From Cryobacterium sp. SO2 (GTDB lineage: Bacteria; Actinomycetota; Actinomycetes; Actinomycetales; Microbacteriaceae): 64,000 nt of DNA. Of the stretch, positions 1 to 7,838 are shown one piece after another. The notes under the pieces are model-generated. The model did not search any database. It saw nothing but the letters and a program-made list of their open reading frames with translations, and was not told the origin of the DNA. Position 1 is the stretch's first letter. Every line of letters begins with the position of its first letter. Position numbers and translations under genes: made by a program. The stretch covers positions 2,790,001-2,854,000 of the forward strand of contig NZ_CP117849.1 in the NCBI RefSeq assembly GCF_026151165.2, given 5' to 3'.

Positions 1-2
1 CA

Positions 3-1334
3 GCAGACGCCGTGATCTTCGCGGTTGACGTGGACGTTCGCGACAAGAGCCGCTTCGCCGGCAAGCCCGTCATCCAGTCGCCCGTCAAGCGCGGCATCGA
101 CGAACCGAAGAAGATGATCCAGGAGGCTCTCGCCGCCGTGGACAACCCGAACGCCCGCCGCGTCAGCGGTGGTGGCGCAGAGGCATCCGACTCGGTCAGC
201 GAGAACGAGCACATGGGCCAGAAGGTCAAGCGCGCCCTGCTCACCGGTGTCAGCTACATGATCCCGTTCGTCGCCGGTGGAGGCCTCCTCATCGCACTGG
301 GCTTCCTGCTCGGCGGCTACAAGATCACCGAGGTCGCCGACGTCGTCGTGCTGCAGAACAGCCTCTGGAACCTGCCTGAGGGTGGCCTGGCCATTTACCT
401 CGGCGCGGTCCTGTTCAAGATCGGCGCCCTGTCGATGGGCTTCCTGGTTCCGGCCCTGGCCGGCTACATCGCCTACGGCATCGCCGACCGGCCCGGCATC
501 GCCCCCGGCTTCGTCGCCGGTGCGGTCTCCGGCTTCATGGGTGCAGGCTTCCTCGGCGGCATCGTCGGCGGCCTGCTCGCCGGTGTCGCTGCGGCCTACA
601 TCGGTTCCTTCAAGGTGCCGAGCTGGCTCCGCAGCCTGATGCCCGTCGTGATCATCCCGCTGCTCGCCTCGATCTTCGCCTCCGGGCTGATGTTCCTGGT
701 GCTCGGTGGACCGATCGCCTGGCTCACCGTCGCCCTGAGCGACTGGCTCAACGGCATGACCGGCGCGTCCGTCGTGATCCTCGGCCTGATCCTCGGCCTC
801 ATGATGGCGTTCGACCTCGGTGGCCCGGTCAACAAGGTTGCATACTCCTTCGCCGTCGCCGGCCTCGGTGCCGCAACGCTGGCCAACCAGGCGCCGTGGC
901 AGATCATGGCCGCGGTCATGGCCGCCGGCATGGTTCCGCCGCTCGCGATGGCCCTGGCCACCGTGCTCGACCGCAAGCTGTTCAGCCCGGTCGAACGCGA
1001 AAACGGCAAGGCTGCCTGGCTGCTCGGCGCGTCGTTCATCTCCGAAGGCGCCATCCCGTTCGCCGCTGCCGACCCGCTGCGCGTGATCCCCGCGAGCATG
1101 CTCGGCGCGGCCACCACTGGCGCGCTCACTATGGCCTGGGGCGTCACGTCCAAGGCCCCGCACGGCGGCATGTTCGTCTTCTTCGCCATCGACAACTTCC
1201 TCCTGTTCGCTCTCGCGATCATCATCGGCACGGTCATTTCGGCCATCGCCGTGATCGTTCTGAAGCGCTACGTGCGGAAGGCGCCGACGGCTGAGAACGC
1301 CGAGCTGGCTAACACCACCCTGGTGAACGCCTAG
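3..1334 (+). CDS. fruA: PTS fructose transporter EIIBC, 5'-truncated by the window edge
   Basis: Membrane sugar-transport subunit of the phosphoenolpyruvate phosphotransferase system, probably for fructose. The reading frame is open to the left edge, so the start and the phosphocysteine of the IIB domain lie outside. The first ~40 visible residues are the end of a fructose-type IIB domain (VIQSPVKRGIDEPKKMI). A linker and a hydrophobic IIC domain follow from about residue 75. IIC hallmarks are visible: GGPVNKVAYSFA, and ISEGAIPFAAADP, which matches the conserved sugar-binding loop. The protein ends normally at a TAG. ptsI and ptsH follow on the same strand, so the transporter sits with its general phosphoryl donors. 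Family assignment is firm; fructose specificity is by family only. Confidence 0.93.
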   Translation, partial: ADAVIFAVDVDVRDKSRFAGKPVIQSPVKRGIDEPKKMIQEALAAVDNPNARRVSGGGAEASDSVSENEHMGQKVKRALLTGVSYMIPFVAGGGLLIALGFLLGGYKITEVADVVVLQNSLWNLPEGGLAIYLGAVLFKIGALSMGFLVPALAGYIAYGIADRPGIAPGFVAGAVSGFMGAGFLGGIVGGLLAGVAAAYIGSFKVPSWLRSLMPVVIIPLLASIFASGLMFLVLGGPIAWLTVALSDWLNGMTGASVVILGLILGLMMAFDLGGPVNKVAYSFAVAGLGAATLANQAPWQIMAAVMAAGMVPPLAMALATVLDRKLFSPVERENGKAAWLLGASFISEGAIPFAAADPLRVIPASMLGAATTGALTMAWGVTSKAPHGGMFVFFAIDNFLLFALAIIIGTVISAIAVIVLKRYVRKAPTAENAELANTTLVNA

Positions 1335-1377
1335 CATTAGTGGGTTACCCACTGTTTATGAGAATCGAGGAAGTTCC

Positions 1378-3066
1378 GTGCAGAGTTTCACAGGAGTAGG
1401 GGTCAGCCCCGGGCGGATCGTAGGATCCGTACGGCAGATGCCCAAGGCCGTGAGCGAGCCGCCCGCTGGAGAAAAGCTGGCCTCGTCGACGACGGCGGAA
1501 GATGCCGCTGTCACACTGCGCGCAGCCGCGAAGGCGGTGCAGGCCGAGCTCAAGCAGCGTTCGGTCGGCGCCACCGGAGCGGGCAAGTCGGTTCTCGAGG
1601 CCACCGCACTGATGGCCGCGGACCCCATGCTCATCAAGGGCGCCGTGAAGTTGATCACCAACAACGGCACCTCCGCTGAGCGAGCAATCTGGGAGTCCGC
1701 GGCATCCGTGGCCGAAATGCTGCACAACCTCGGCGGCTATATGGCCGAGCGCTCCACCGATGTGCTCGACGTGCGGTCCCGCATCGTCGCCGAGCTGCGT
1801 GGGGTGCCCGCACCGGGCATCCCCGCCTCGGATGAGCCGTTCATCCTCGTCGCCGACGACCTGGCGCCGGCCGACACGGCCACGCTGAACCCGGCGATCG
1901 TGCTGGCCCTGGTCACCTCTGGTGGCGGCCCGCAGTCGCACACCGCGATCATCGCCCGTGCCCTGGGCCTGCCCGCCGTGGTCGCCGCGGCCGGCGTCGA
2001 AGAGATCACCGACGGCACCAGCGTCTACGTGGACGGAGCGGCTGGCAGCATCTCCGTCGACCCCGACGCCGACCAGGTCGCCGCCGCCGAAGCGTGGGCC
2101 ACCACCGCAGCCACCCTCGCGGTGTTCTCCGGCGAGGGCACCACGGCCGACGGCCACCTCGTGCCGCTGCTCGCGAACGTCGGCGGCGCCGCGGATGCCG
2201 TCAAGGCCGCCGCTGCCGGAGCGCAGGGCGTTGGCCTGTTGCGCACCGAGTTCTGCTTCCTCGACCGCGACGAAGAGCCCACTCTGGACGAGCAGGTCAC
2301 CGCGTACCGCGGCGTCTTCGACGCGTTCCCGGGCAAGAAGGTCGTCGTGCGCACGCTCGACGCCGGCGCCGACAAGCCCCTCCCCTTCCTCACCGACGCG
2401 TCGGAGCCCAACCCGGCCCTCGGCGTGCGCGGCTACCGCACCGACTTCACCTCGCCCGGCGTGCTCAAGCGCCAGCTGGCCGCCATCGCGACCGCCGCAG
2501 AGGGCACAGAGGCGGATGTCTGGGTCATGGCCCCGATGATCTCCACCGCCGAAGAGGCCGCAGACTTCGCCGGTATGTGCCGCGAGGCCGGGCTGAAGAC
2601 CCCCGGCGTCATGGTCGAGGTTCCGTCCGCGGCCCTGACGGCCGAGACGATCCTGGGCCTGGTGGACTTCGCCAGCCTCGGCACCAACGACCTCACCCAG
2701 TACGCCATGGCCGCCGACCGCCAGCTCGGCCCGCTCGCGGCGCTGAACACGCCGTGGCAGCCCGCCGTTCTGCGTCTGATCCAGCTCACCGTGGCCGGGT
2801 CCGTCGCCGAGGGCAACAACAAGCCCGTCGGTGTCTGCGGCGAAGCCGCGGCCGACCCGGCCCTGGCCGTGGTGCTCGTTGGCCTCGGTGTGAACACCCT
2901 CTCGATGACCGCCCGTGCCCTCTCGGCCGTCGCGGCCGTGCTGGCGAAGGTGACCCTCCCGGAGGCCCAGCGCCTCGCTGCCGTGGCCCTGGCCGCTCCG
3001 AGCGCCGTCGAAGCACGCGCCCGGGTTCGCGCCGAGCTGCCCGTTCTCGACGAGCTGGGGCTCTAG
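1378..3066 (+). CDS. ptsI: PTS enzyme I (phosphoenolpyruvate-protein phosphotransferase)
   Basis: Cytoplasmic enzyme that takes phosphate from phosphoenolpyruvate and passes it to HPr. It is 562 aa, normal for the family. The GTG start lies 43 bp after the fruA stop. The swivelling His domain carries the active site GGGPQSHTAIIARALG, which puts the phosphohistidine at His188. The C-terminal PEP-binding barrel shows VGLLRTEFCFLDR and VGVCGEAAADP, and GTNDLTQYAMAADR supplies the usual Asn-Asp-Leu. A long hairpin separates it from ptsH. Co-location with fruA suggests expression tied to fructose use. Confidence 0.95.
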   Translation: MQSFTGVGVSPGRIVGSVRQMPKAVSEPPAGEKLASSTTAEDAAVTLRAAAKAVQAELKQRSVGATGAGKSVLEATALMAADPMLIKGAVKLITNNGTSAERAIWESAASVAEMLHNLGGYMAERSTDVLDVRSRIVAELRGVPAPGIPASDEPFILVADDLAPADTATLNPAIVLALVTSGGGPQSHTAIIARALGLPAVVAAAGVEEITDGTSVYVDGAAGSISVDPDADQVAAAEAWATTAATLAVFSGEGTTADGHLVPLLANVGGAADAVKAAAAGAQGVGLLRTEFCFLDRDEEPTLDEQVTAYRGVFDAFPGKKVVVRTLDAGADKPLPFLTDASEPNPALGVRGYRTDFTSPGVLKRQLAAIATAAEGTEADVWVMAPMISTAEEAADFAGMCREAGLKTPGVMVEVPSAALTAETILGLVDFASLGTNDLTQYAMAADRQLGPLAALNTPWQPAVLRLIQLTVAGSVAEGNNKPVGVCGEAAADPALAVVLVGLGVNTLSMTARALSAVAAVLAKVTLPEAQRLAAVALAAPSAVEARARVRAELPVLDELGL

Positions 3067-3080
3067 ACCCCGTCGTTATT

Positions 3081-3121
3081 CGCACGATGTGCTGCGTCTC
3101 ACGGCGTCAGCACATCGTGCG
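3081..3121. other. Perfect 14-bp hairpin between ptsI and ptsH
   Basis: Arms CGCACGATGTGCTG (3081-3094) and CAGCACATCGTGCG (3108-3121) are exact inverse complements around a 13-nt loop. No T-run follows, so it is not a textbook terminator. It may partly terminate, stabilise mRNA, or bind a protein, and could set different levels of enzyme I and HPr. Confidence 0.7.
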
Positions 3122-3160
3122 GGCAATACAGTAGAAATCCGTACCGTTTCAGGAGGAACC

Positions 3161-3439
3161 ATGTCAGAACGTAACGCCACCATCGCCAGCCGCGTCGGCC
3201 TGCACGCCCGCCCCGCGGCGATCTTCGCCGAAGCCGTCGGCGCGTTGCCCGTCGAGGTCACCATCGCCCTTGAGGGCGACCCGGCCGACGACGCAATGGA
3301 CGCGTCGAGCATCCTGTCGCTGATGAGCCTCGGTGCCGCCAACGGCCAGGTCGTCGTGTTGCGTGCAGAGGGCGATGGAGCGGACGAGGCCCTCGAGAGC
3401 CTCGTCAAGATCCTTGAGACGGACCTCGACGCCGAATAG
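3161..3439 (+). CDS. ptsH: Phosphocarrier protein HPr
   Basis: Small cytoplasmic phosphocarrier (92 aa) between enzyme I and EII permeases. ATG 3161 is chosen because AGGAGG sits 4 nt upstream (3151-3156) and because it places the catalytic histidine at the canonical His15 in RVGLHARPAAIF. The DASSILSLMSLG region matches the regulatory-serine helix of Firmicute HPr; Ser50 aligns with Ser46. Actinobacteria generally do not use that serine as Bacillus does, so regulation there is uncertain. The gene is followed by a strong terminator hairpin. Confidence 0.95.
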   Translation: MSERNATIASRVGLHARPAAIFAEAVGALPVEVTIALEGDPADDAMDASSILSLMSLGAANGQVVVLRAEGDGADEALESLVKILETDLDAE

Positions 3440-3461
3440 GCACCTGCACCAAAACTCACAC

Positions 3462-3498
3462 CGAACAGCTCGCCCGTGATCCACGGGCGAGCTGTTCG
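3462..3498 (+). terminator. Terminator hairpin after ptsH
   Basis: A 17-bp perfect stem (3462-3478 with 3482-3498) and a 3-nt loop lie 22 bp after the ptsH stop. There is no U-tract, as is common for actinobacterial terminators. Confidence 0.75.
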
Positions 3499-3600
3499 TG
3501 TCTGCGGTCGGCTTGCGGAAGCCTCAGGTGATCTTCAGTTCTGGCGGCCCCACCACCGCTAGGGTGGCGCATACCCCTCAAAGGCGAGAAAAGGAACACC

Positions 3601-3891
3601 ATGACCGACCCGATCAAGCCCGACCCAATCAGCACAACCGAGCCCGACTTCTCAGGCCCGCCGTCCCGCAGCATCCAGGACTGGACCGACCTGGGCAAGG
3701 AAATGTGGTCCTATCTGACCGGCAAGAGTGCCGTCATCGACTACAGCTTCATCGACATGACCGTCGAGGTTCCGCGCGACATCGGCCCGGATGCGCCGCG
3801 CGCCACGTGGAAGCTCAACGGCACGGTTCGGGTGACCACGAGCGAGGCTCCGGCCGGCGCGGGATCCGAGCTCTCCTCCAGCACCGACTGA
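3601..3891 (+). CDS. Small conserved-looking hypothetical protein
   Basis: A 96-aa acidic protein without membrane segments or a motif I recognise. ATG 3601 has a purine-rich ribosome site (AAAAGGAA) just upstream. The middle (residues ~20-85) looks like a short globular beta domain, flanked by Pro/Ser/Thr-rich ends. Its stop is 4 bp before the GTG of the FHA-domain gene, so the two are almost surely co-transcribed and may be partners. Confidence 0.7.
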   Translation: MTDPIKPDPISTTEPDFSGPPSRSIQDWTDLGKEMWSYLTGKSAVIDYSFIDMTVEVPRDIGPDAPRATWKLNGTVRVTTSEAPAGAGSELSSSTD

Positions 3892-3895
3892 CCTC

Positions 3896-4765
3896 GTGGC
3901 CGACACCACAACGCGCCTCGACATCGATCTGCGCTTCTCGCTGGGCGAGCCCAGAGATGACCGTGAGCCGCTCGTCGGTACCGTCACGGCGGCCGGCCTG
4001 GAGATTGAGGTGTTCCTGAGTGAACCCGAGCGCTTCCTGCACAGCCATCTCACCTCCCTGGCCGATCTGCGCACCGTGGCGGCTGGCCTAGCCGAGCGGT
4101 CGATGGTTGTCGCCGTGTCAGGACCCGACGGCGTGATCGTCCGGATGGGCGCGGTGCGGGCTCCACTTGCGCAGCGGATGGTGACCCGCTCGCCGCATCT
4201 CAGGCTGGGGACCGCCGCGGCCGTAAGCTCGCTGCTCAAGCACTGGCGTCAGCCACCACCGCCCGAGCAACGGTTGCAGCTGCCGCCGACGACACCGTTC
4301 CCCCTGGTCCCCACGGTCTCCCGGCGGATCAGGAAACACGTCACGACGACCCACTACACGCCGGGTTCAGGACGCCCCCGCCTGATATTCGTGGTGGGAT
4401 CTGAGAACTGGGACGGCCAGCCGCCCCGCGAGTTCAACCTACTGCCCGAGAACACTCGGATCGGCAGCGGCGCAGACGCCGACCTGCGCCTGGATGGGCT
4501 CGACCTCCTGCACGCCGAGATCCGGCACAACGCCAACGACGAGTACGTCCTCATCGCTCACGGCATGGTCGGCGGCGGCTCGAGTTCGGCGCAGCCCGAG
4601 CAGGGCCTGATCCTGCGCACCGGTGCCCGTATCGAAATGGGGCGCTGGCGCATGGGCTTCTTCCGGGAGGAGTACGCCGATCATGGTCGCCCTTACGGCG
4701 GCCGGCTCGGCGGGGAGCTCTCGGTGCAGAAGCCCCAGCCGGATCGCCGGTCGCGACGGGACTGA
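3896..4765 (+). CDS. FHA-domain protein with unassigned N-terminal region
   Basis: A 289-aa cytoplasmic protein. The C-terminal ~110 residues (about 165-275) fit a forkhead-associated, phosphothreonine-binding fold: NTRIGSGADADLRLDG, then LLHAEIRHN where FHA domains have SRxHA, then GARIEMGRWRMGFFREEYAD. The Ser-Arg preceding the histidine is not conserved, so phosphopeptide binding needs testing. Residues 1-130 match nothing I know; residues 30-110 look like a small alpha/beta domain. The GTG start is 4 bp after the upstream stop. Ser/Thr kinase signalling is the usual context of FHA proteins, but no kinase gene is in view. Confidence 0.75.
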   Translation: MADTTTRLDIDLRFSLGEPRDDREPLVGTVTAAGLEIEVFLSEPERFLHSHLTSLADLRTVAAGLAERSMVVAVSGPDGVIVRMGAVRAPLAQRMVTRSPHLRLGTAAAVSSLLKHWRQPPPPEQRLQLPPTTPFPLVPTVSRRIRKHVTTTHYTPGSGRPRLIFVVGSENWDGQPPREFNLLPENTRIGSGADADLRLDGLDLLHAEIRHNANDEYVLIAHGMVGGGSSSAQPEQGLILRTGARIEMGRWRMGFFREEYADHGRPYGGRLGGELSVQKPQPDRRSRRD

Positions 4766-4782
4766 GTACCGCACTAACGCGA

Positions 4783-4815
4783 ATCAGCTCGCTCGTGTAG
4801 GGCGAGCGAGCTGAT
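4783..4815. terminator. Bidirectional terminator between convergent genes
   Basis: A 13-bp perfect stem (4783-4795 with 4803-4815) with a 7-nt loop lies between the stop of the FHA gene and the stop of the minus-strand MFS gene. Confidence 0.75.
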
Positions 4816-4881
4816 CTTGCGCACCAATGTACTCCGGCCTTCGCCCAGCGCAAGGCCGTTTTTCATGCCCTCAGCGATTAC

Positions 4882-6498
4882 TCAGGTGCGGGCCTGCTCG
4901 ACCTCGGGCTGCTGGTCGTCGGTGTCCTCGTCGGCCTCCACGCGCCGGCTGCTGAGCCGCAGGGTCGCGATGAGCCCGATCACGAGGAAACCGGCGGCCG
5001 CGAAGGCGGAGTACCTGGTTCCCTCGCTGAACGCCTCACGGGCGGCCTCGGCCACCGCTGGACTCTGAGCGTCGAGGGCGGGGATGGCGGCTCCCGCGCT
5101 GTCGACAACGGTATCGACGATCTGGCTGCTGGTGGCCGCCGGCACATCGAGGTCGGCGAGCTTGGCGTCCAGCGACAGTCCCACCGAGGTGAACAGCACG
5201 GTGCCGAGCACGGCGATGCCCAGGGCCGAGCCGATCTGGCGGGCTGTGCTCGAGGTCCCTGAGCCTTGGCCGCTCTGTTCGATGGGCACGTCGCCGAGCA
5301 CGACGCCGGTGAGCTGGGCGGTGGCCAGGCCCACACCCATGCCGTAGACGAACAGGAACGGCACGATGGCCAGCCAGGTCGCATCCACGGTGATGACGGT
5401 GCCCAGGCCGGCGACGCCGAGGATCTCGGCCACGATCCCTGCGCGCACGATGGTGAGCGGGGAGACCTTGTTACCGAAGGCGCCCGCGATGCCGCTGGCC
5501 ACGAACGAACCGATGGCCAGCGCCAGCAGCACAAAACCGGTTTGCAGGGCGTCGTAGCCGAGCACGTTCTGCAGCCAGAGCGGCAGCGACAGGATGATGC
5601 CGAATTCGCCGAGCGAGACGATCAGCGCGGCGATGTTGCCGTTCCGGAACGACGCGATCCTGAACAGCGAGAACGCGAGCAGGGTGGTCTTGCCCAGGCG
5701 CTGGCGGTGCAGGCCCCACCAGATGAAGGCGATGCCGGCGAGCAGGGTGACCAGGAATGCGACCGGGATGATGGAAAGCGTGAACGGCCAGGTCCAGTCG
5801 CCGATGGTGGGCGCGGTCTTGGTGAGCCACCAGCCGTAGGTGCGGCCCTCGATGAGCCCGAACACCAACGACGCGCTGGTGATCACCGACAGCACGGCAC
5901 CGATCACATCGATGCGCCGGGGCACACCCGTGTCCTTGGACTCGGAGACGAAGATCAGCACGCCGACCACGATCACCAGGCCCAGCGGCACGTTGATGCC
6001 GAATGCCCAACGCCAGGAGAAGTAGGTGGTGAGCCAGCCGCCGAGCAGCGGCCCGACCGCGACCATGCCGCCGATGGTGGAACCCCAGATGGCGAACGCG
6101 ATGCCGCGGTCGCGGCCCCGGAAGGTGGCATTGATGAGCGACAGGGTGGTGGGAAGCACCATGGCGCCGCCGACGCCCTGCACGAGCCTGGAGGCGATGA
6201 GCAGGTCACCGGTCTGCGCGAAGGCGGCGAGCACAGAGGCGGCGGCGAAGATGACCACGCCGGAGAGCAGGATGCGCCGGCGGCCGTACCGGTCGGCGAG
6301 GGTGCCGAAGACCAGCAGCAGCGCGGCGAAGACCAGGGTGTAGCTCTCCTGAACCCACTGCACCTGGGTGGAGGTGATGCCCAGGTCGTCGATGATCGAG
6401 GGGATCGCGACGTTGACGATGGTGGAGTCGACGATGATCAGGGCGACGGCGATGCTGATGAAGACCAGGCCGAACCAGCGTCGGCGGGCGCCGGTCAT
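4882..6498 (-). CDS. MFS multidrug efflux transporter, 14-TM DHA2/EmrB-QacA type
   Basis: A proton-driven exporter of 538 aa, typical of the 14-helix DHA2 family. Motif A, GTLADRYGRRR, follows helix 2. Motif C, GSTIGGMVAVGPLLGGWL, in helix 5 is the antiporter signature. The N-terminus carries the D-S-T-I-V-N-V-A-I-P helix-1 motif typical of this family. The tail is acidic (DEDTDDQQPEVEQ). The start ATG overlaps the stop of the upstream TspO-like gene by 4 bp (ATGA), so the two are translationally coupled and share the MarR-type divergent promoter region. The substrate cannot be told. Confidence 0.9.
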   Translation of the reverse strand: MTGARRRWFGLVFISIAVALIIVDSTIVNVAIPSIIDDLGITSTQVQWVQESYTLVFAALLLVFGTLADRYGRRRILLSGVVIFAAASVLAAFAQTGDLLIASRLVQGVGGAMVLPTTLSLINATFRGRDRGIAFAIWGSTIGGMVAVGPLLGGWLTTYFSWRWAFGINVPLGLVIVVGVLIFVSESKDTGVPRRIDVIGAVLSVITSASLVFGLIEGRTYGWWLTKTAPTIGDWTWPFTLSIIPVAFLVTLLAGIAFIWWGLHRQRLGKTTLLAFSLFRIASFRNGNIAALIVSLGEFGIILSLPLWLQNVLGYDALQTGFVLLALAIGSFVASGIAGAFGNKVSPLTIVRAGIVAEILGVAGLGTVITVDATWLAIVPFLFVYGMGVGLATAQLTGVVLGDVPIEQSGQGSGTSSTARQIGSALGIAVLGTVLFTSVGLSLDAKLADLDVPAATSSQIVDTVVDSAGAAIPALDAQSPAVAEAAREAFSEGTRYSAFAAAGFLVIGLIATLRLSSRRVEADEDTDDQQPEVEQART

Positions 6499-7304
6499 GC
6501 GCGCACCAGCTTGTCGGCACTCTGCCGGCGCGGGGCGCGGATGCGGAGGATCACGGTGACGGCGACAACCGCGACGACCGCGACGATGGCGGCCACCGCG
6601 GTGGGTGTGGAGAGCAGATCGCCGGTGAGCCGGGCGATCGCAACCCAGACGAGGCCCCAGCAGAGCGCCAGGGTGGGGGTGAGCCGGCCCCGGCCGACGA
6701 TGGCGAGCAGCACGCCCACCAGGCCGGCCACGGCGATCACCACGACCGACCAGATATCGGCGGCCAGGCCGAAGCCGGTGAACCCGGCGGTCACGAGGAC
6801 CGCGGTGATGTTGGCGGCCGTGGCCACGCAGACCCAGCCGAGGTACAGGCCGATCGTGCCGTCCACCAGCACCGTCTCGACGAGGCTGTGCGGCCGGGTG
6901 TCGAGGATGATCAGGAAGGTCCAGACGAGCACGGCCAGGAGCAGCACGATGACGGGCACGCTCAGCCAGAGCAGGTCGAACTGCACGCTGAGGATCCAGG
7001 CTGCGTTCAGCAGCAGAGAGGCCGCGACGGCGTAGCCGAGCCGGCGCTGCCTCGGGTCGGTCGCCTGCCGCGGCAGGAGCTGCCAGATCGCGTAGAGCAC
7101 GAGTCCGGCATAGATCGGGGTCCAGATCGCGAAGGCCGGGCCCCCGGGCGCGATGGGGGTGGCGTCGGCGGCCAGAGCTCCCCCGGAGGCGTTCTGAATG
7201 GGGGTGCCGCCCGCGGCGCCGGACCCGATGAACGAGCCGACGAGGGCGAGGATCGCGCTCAGCAGCACGGTGCCCTGGCGAAGCAGGTCGCGAGACACTG
7301 TCAT
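6495..7304 (-). CDS. TspO/MBR-like (tryptophan-rich sensory) membrane protein
   Basis: A 269-aa integral membrane protein with about seven or eight hydrophobic segments. The family call rests on GGPAFAIWTPIYAGLVLYA and on the pattern of helices, which resembles actinobacterial proteins annotated as tryptophan-rich sensory (TspO/MBR-related). It is longer than classical five-helix TspO. The start has a good ribosome site (AAGGAG). A small hairpin (7319-7338) lies in its leader. It is first in a two-gene unit with the exporter and divergent from a MarR gene, so it may take part in sensing or export of a small hydrophobic compound. Confidence 0.65.
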   Translation of the reverse strand: MTVSRDLLRQGTVLLSAILALVGSFIGSGAAGGTPIQNASGGALAADATPIAPGGPAFAIWTPIYAGLVLYAIWQLLPRQATDPRQRRLGYAVAASLLLNAAWILSVQFDLLWLSVPVIVLLLAVLVWTFLIILDTRPHSLVETVLVDGTIGLYLGWVCVATAANITAVLVTAGFTGFGLAADIWSVVVIAVAGLVGVLLAIVGRGRLTPTLALCWGLVWVAIARLTGDLLSTPTAVAAIVAVVAVVAVTVILRIRAPRRQSADKLVRA

Positions 7305-7339
7305 GGGAATCTCCTTGGTGCCGGCGGGGACGCCGGCAA

Positions 7340-7359
7340 TTGATCAGCTAGCTGACTAA
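7340..7359. promoter_or_regulatory. Candidate MarR operator
   Basis: TTGATCAGCTAGCTGACTAA is a 20-bp imperfect palindrome with a perfect 12-bp core (TCAGCTAGCTGA). It lies in the 80-bp gap between the divergent TspO-like and MarR genes. Size and position fit a MarR-family site. Confidence 0.6.
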
Positions 7360-7384
7360 ACCACGGTAGCAGTACATTGAGGGG

Positions 7385-7813
7385 GTGACTACTCCCGATT
7401 CCGGCATGGACCAGTGGCCGAACGGCCGGCTGCTCTCTACGGCCGCCCGGCTCGTGGAGCACGCCTGGATCGAGGCCCTCGAGTCGCTCGGCCTCACGCA
7501 CGCCGGCCTGATCGTGCTGCACCTGTTGGGTGAGGGTGCGCAGAGCCAAACCGACCTTGCACGGCAGGCGCGTGTGCAGACGCAGACCATGTCGCGCACT
7601 CTCGACCGGCTGGAGCGCCAGGGCCTGGTGGCGCGCATCCGCGACGAACGTGATGCCAGGCGCCACCTGGTCACGCGCACGGATGCCGGCACCGGCGTCT
7701 GGCGGCAGGCTCGCACGCTGGAGGCCGATGTGTTTCCGCCGCTCGAGAACGCCGACGAATTGCGGGCGGCGCTGTTGGAGATCATCACCGCGTCGTCGGC
7801 CCGGCGCTGGTGA
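7385..7813 (+). CDS. MarR-family transcriptional regulator
   Basis: A 142-aa winged-helix regulator. The DNA-binding region is visible as QSQTDLARQARVQTQTMSRT (recognition helix) followed by LERQGLVARIRDERDARRHL (wing with the conserved D-x-R). GTG 7385 is chosen because TACATT (7373-7378) ends 6 nt before it, as at many leaderless starts here. It diverges from the TspO-like/MFS pair and probably represses that pair and itself through the palindrome between them, as is usual for MarR proteins next to exporters. Confidence 0.88.
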   Translation: MTTPDSGMDQWPNGRLLSTAARLVEHAWIEALESLGLTHAGLIVLHLLGEGAQSQTDLARQARVQTQTMSRTLDRLERQGLVARIRDERDARRHLVTRTDAGTGVWRQARTLEADVFPPLENADELRAALLEIITASSARRW

Positions 7814-7838
7814 GACCGGCGCCGGCGAGCCCCGCGGC

